A DNA stretch of 64,000 bases from JAJAZB01 sp964244295. Lineage in GTDB: Bacteria > Bacteroidota > Bacteroidia > Cytophagales > Spirosomataceae. Location of the stretch: NCBI GenBank assembly GCA_964244295.1, contig CAXTIG010000033.1, positions 1 to 64,000 on the forward strand. Reading direction: 5' to 3'. This document shows positions 61,719 to 64,000 of the stretch, piece by piece (position 1 is the stretch's first letter; each line of letters starts with the position of its first letter). A model generated the notes under the pieces. It searched no databases, was not told the origin of the DNA, and saw nothing but the letters and a program-made list of their open reading frames with translations. Both the position numbers and the translations under genes were made by a program.

Positions 61719-62657
61719 TCAACGGATGAGGGCGGGCAAGCGCTCGGCAAGTTGACTACTGAATCGGTCGGTGCCTTCCGCGTTGAGGTGATTTGCGTTG
61801 TAAAAATACCGTCGATCGCGGCTCAGACCGGTCGTGTCAAGGTGCAAAAACGGCACGCCTTCGGCCCGGCAGAGCGAATCGAACTGGGCGAGTTGGGCGG
61901 CGCGGTTGCGGTGCAGGCGCAGGTATTCATTGAGCACGGGCGCTTCGTAAGCCACTACCCGCAGGCCCTGGGCGTGGGCGTAGCGGAAATACCGCCCGAA
62001 ATTGGCGAGCTTGCCCGTATCCGTTTCGGCCACGAAACCCTGGGGGCTGAGGGCGCGAAATCGGTCGAAGGTGTCGTCGAAGCGGACGAAGGGCGAGGGC
62101 GAAAAGCCTTTTTTTAATTCATCCTCGCCCGCCCCGCCCCGCAGCCAGCGGCCCAGTCCGGCCAGGGCCTCAGGTACGAGCGTGTGGTTGTAGCGGGCGT
62201 ACTTGAGCAGCGGCAGGTAGCTGGCCCGCAGCAAGCCGGGGTCTTTTTGCCGGATGATTGCTTCAAAATAAGGATCGCGTAACTGCCGGACGAAGTAAAA
62301 GGAATAAAAACCCAGGTTCGATTTCTCAAGGTATTGCGGCGAAATTTCCAGAAACAACACCTTCGGCTTGGGGTTGTGTTGGAGCCAGAGGTGAAGCAGG
62401 GCTAGTTGGTGTTCGATGCTGTTGCCGTTGAGACCGAGGTTGTAGGTAGCCAATCCCGTTTTTTGCTCAAAAATCGCCGGATTGAGCATCAAGGCCACGC
62501 GCGAGGAACCCTGAAACAGCGCCTCCACCCGGAGTTTGCCCGATACCACCGCCGAACTTTTGAAATCGAAATTCTGGCTCAGTCCGAAATCCAGCGCTCG
62601 CTCGGTGAGCCAGGCGAGGCCGAGGAGGGAGGCGAGGAAGAAGAGGAAATTTTTCAA
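61719..62657 (-). CDS. SGNH-like membrane protein (O-acetylation locus)
   Basis: About 312 residues from a TTG start at 62657 (LKNFLFFLASLLGLAWLTER). An ATG at 62738 would add 27 residues encoded by a word palindrome. One N-terminal helix anchors a periplasmic domain with FQGSSRVALMLNP, YNLGLNGNSIEHQ and FYNANHLNAEGTDRF, the Ser, Asn and Asp/His-type blocks of an AlgJ/AlgX-like SGNH fold. It lies between the MBOAT and the SGNH hydrolase genes. Activity is plausible but unproved. Confidence 0.7.
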   Translation of the reverse strand: MKNFLFFLASLLGLAWLTERALDFGLSQNFDFKSSAVVSGKLRVEALFQGSSRVALMLNPAIFEQKTGLATYNLGLNGNSIEHQLALLHLWLQHNPKPKVLFLEISPQYLEKSNLGFYSFYFVRQLRDPYFEAIIRQKDPGLLRASYLPLLKYARYNHTLVPEALAGLGRWLRGGAGEDELKKGFSPSPFVRFDDTFDRFRALSPQGFVAETDTGKLANFGRYFRYAHAQGLRVVAYEAPVLNEYLRLHRNRAAQLAQFDSLCRAEGVPFLHLDTTGLSRDRRYFYNANHLNAEGTDRFSSQLAERLPALIR

Positions 62658-62658
62658 G

Positions 62659-62744
62659 GGGTGAGATGTGAATGGTGAGATGTGAAATGAAAATGCACGG
62701 CGTATTTCAAAAAACCGATCACATCTTACCACGCACATCTCACC
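62659..62744. repeat. GGTGAGATGTGAATGG word palindrome
   Basis: Left words GGTGAGATGTGAATGGTGAG (62660-62679) and right words ATCACATCTTACC/GCACATCTCACC (62718-62744) are inverted. It fills the gap between MBOAT and the SGNH-like gene and touches both coding ends. Confidence 0.85.
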
Positions 62745-62747
62745 AAA

Positions 62748-64000
62748 TCAGAACTGAAAATAAATAAACTGCTTCCCGCTGTCGAACACGGCGAAAAGCA
62801 GGAAAAAAACCACCATCGCCGCGTACAGCGCGGGGCGGAGCATCCGTAGGGCGGGGCCGGAAAGGCGGTCACGCTTTTTTTCGATCAAATAATCGCCCAA
62901 ACCGAGCAGCGCCAGACCGATTCCCGAAAAAATCATCCGGTAGGGCGGTTTCGAGTCACCACTGCGGAAGACCCAGTATTCCAGGCTGTTGTATTCCACG
63001 GTCCAGCCGCGCCAGGTGCCGAGCGTTTTTACTAACGTCAGCGCGTCGTGGATGGAATGAGCGCGGAAGAAAATCCAGGCAAAACTCACCAACCCGAAGG
63101 TCACAACCACGCCCAGCGCATTGGTCCACCAGCGATCAGGCAGGCGCAGCCGTCCCGATTCGCGCAGCGCGACCGTTCCCAAATTAAAAACCGTGTGCAA
63201 CGCGCCCCAGGCCAGGTAGGTCCAGGCCGCGCCGTGCCACAGGCCACTCACCAGAAACACCACGGCGAGATTAAAATACCGCCGCCCCCGGCTCACCCGG
63301 TTGCCGCCGAGCGGGATGTAGAGGTAATCGCGAAACCAAGTGGACAGCGAAATGTGCCAACGCGACCAAAACGACTGGATGTTGGTGGCCAGGTAGGGCC
63401 GCCGGAAGTTTTCCATCAGCCGGTAGCCCATCACTTTGGCCGTGCCGATGGCCACGTCGGAGTAGCCCGAAAAATCGCAGTAAATCTGGATGGCGAAGGC
63501 CACCGTGGCCGCCGCCGTAGCCAGGGCGCCGTATTTTTCGGGATTAGGCCCGTTGAAAACGGGATCGACAAACTGACTGAGCCGGTCGGCAATGACCATT
63601 TTTTTGAACAGCCCCCAATAAATCCAGCGGAGACCGTCGAGGGCGCGGGTCGCGTCGAAGGTTTTCTTCTCGTGAAACTGGTGCAGCACGTTCTGCGGAC
63701 GCTCAATGGGACCGGCCACGAGTTGCGGAAAAAACATCACGTACAGCGCGTAAATGCCGAAATGCCGCTCGGCCCGCTGGTTGCCCCGGTACACCTCGAT
63801 GGTGTAGCTCATGGCCTGAAACGTGTGGAACGACAGCCCGATGGGCAAAATGTTCATCGCTTCGCGGTACGACGACACGCTGTTTTGCCCAAAAAGCGTC
63901 AGCACGCCCACGAACACCTTGTTGGTTCCCGCCGCGACCACCGCCGCCGCGTAGGGTTGGTGGATCGTTTTGAGCAGGTCAACGAAGGTTTCCGTAAAAA
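62748..64000 (-). CDS. MBOAT family O-acyltransferase, N-terminus beyond the window
   Basis: A polytopic O-acyltransferase of the AlgI/DltB type. The frame is open to the window edge (64000), so the start lies outside; at least 417 residues are visible. Family motifs include IGLSFHTFQAMSYTIEVYRG, YCDFSGYSDVAIGTAK, FWSRWHISLSTWFRDYLYIP and the catalytic His in VSGLWHGAAWTYLAWG. It likely moves acetyl groups across the inner membrane for modification of a polysaccharide, with the two SGNH proteins downstream. Confidence 0.95.
   Translation of the reverse strand, partial: FTETFVDLLKTIHQPYAAAVVAAGTNKVFVGVLTLFGQNSVSSYREAMNILPIGLSFHTFQAMSYTIEVYRGNQRAERHFGIYALYVMFFPQLVAGPIERPQNVLHQFHEKKTFDATRALDGLRWIYWGLFKKMVIADRLSQFVDPVFNGPNPEKYGALATAAATVAFAIQIYCDFSGYSDVAIGTAKVMGYRLMENFRRPYLATNIQSFWSRWHISLSTWFRDYLYIPLGGNRVSRGRRYFNLAVVFLVSGLWHGAAWTYLAWGALHTVFNLGTVALRESGRLRLPDRWWTNALGVVVTFGLVSFAWIFFRAHSIHDALTLVKTLGTWRGWTVEYNSLEYWVFRSGDSKPPYRMIFSGIGLALLGLGDYLIEKKRDRLSGPALRMLRPALYAAMVVFFLLFAVFDSGKQFIYFQF

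Noticed and set aside
1..64000. Insertion sequences or prophage as source of the palindromes
   Set aside because: No transposase, REP-type transposase or integrase gene is visible in the window, so a mobiliser can only be sought elsewhere in the genome.

Overview
The window is a GC-rich piece of a Bacteroidota chromosome, most likely from the Cytophagales (Spirosomataceae/Cytophagaceae-like). The evidence is a SusC/SusD pair with an ECF sigma factor and FecR, two secreted esterases with type IX secretion C-terminal domains, an exbB-exbD-exbD-tonB-pstS-TPR cluster, DUF4296 and DUF5522 proteins, promoter boxes close to TAnnTTTG, and almost no Shine-Dalgarno sequences. No tRNA, rRNA, CRISPR array, insertion sequence or prophage was seen. 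The species cannot be named from the sequence alone.

Layout. 0.2-3.4 kb (minus): a phenylalanine/tyrosine degradation operon, hmgA-phhA-hppD. 3.6-6.6 kb: uvrA. 6.7-11.2 kb: a GT9 and a GT83 glycosyltransferase and an MFS transporter. 11.4-12.7 kb: a tandem-duplicated PAP2/haloperoxidase-like protein. 12.8-18.7 kb: a TetR-centred redox and detoxification group, with three copies of one 22-bp operator, followed by DinB, Crp, YCII and DoxX-like genes. 18.7-29.9 kb (minus): ECF sigma - FecR - SusC (with STN domain) - SusD - two secreted FAD-dependent oxidoreductases. 30.2-31.3 kb: a sulfatase pseudogene with at least five lesions. 31.4-37.5 kb: SDR, methyltransferase, MlaD, a 55-residue orphan, tpiA, an aspartyl protease with PDZ, rpmB and DUF5522 beside a probable decayed Cys-rich CWC gene. 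37.9-41.8 kb: rocD, a GT2 enzyme, hemG and DUF4296. 42.0-45.5 kb: a partial Bat (DUF58/vWA) cluster and rnhB. 45.8-52.0 kb: the TonB energising cluster. 52.1-59.1 kb: two tandem giant SGNH esterases with Ig-like repeats. 59.2-64.0 kb: obg and an MBOAT/SGNH O-acetylation group cut by the window edge.

The most unusual feature is not one gene but the repeats between and inside genes. One set is fixed-sequence palindromes in several families (GTCACGCTGAGC, GTCATGCCGAAC, GTCATCCCGA and others). The other set is 'word palindromes': each arm repeats a short word of about 7-12 nt, the word differs from one element to the next, and the two arms are inverted. Several are nested inside one another. Many hold the stop or start codon of a flanking gene. 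At least five lie in frame inside coding sequence (hppD, uvrA, the GT83 gene, a methyltransferase and the middle Bat-cluster gene).
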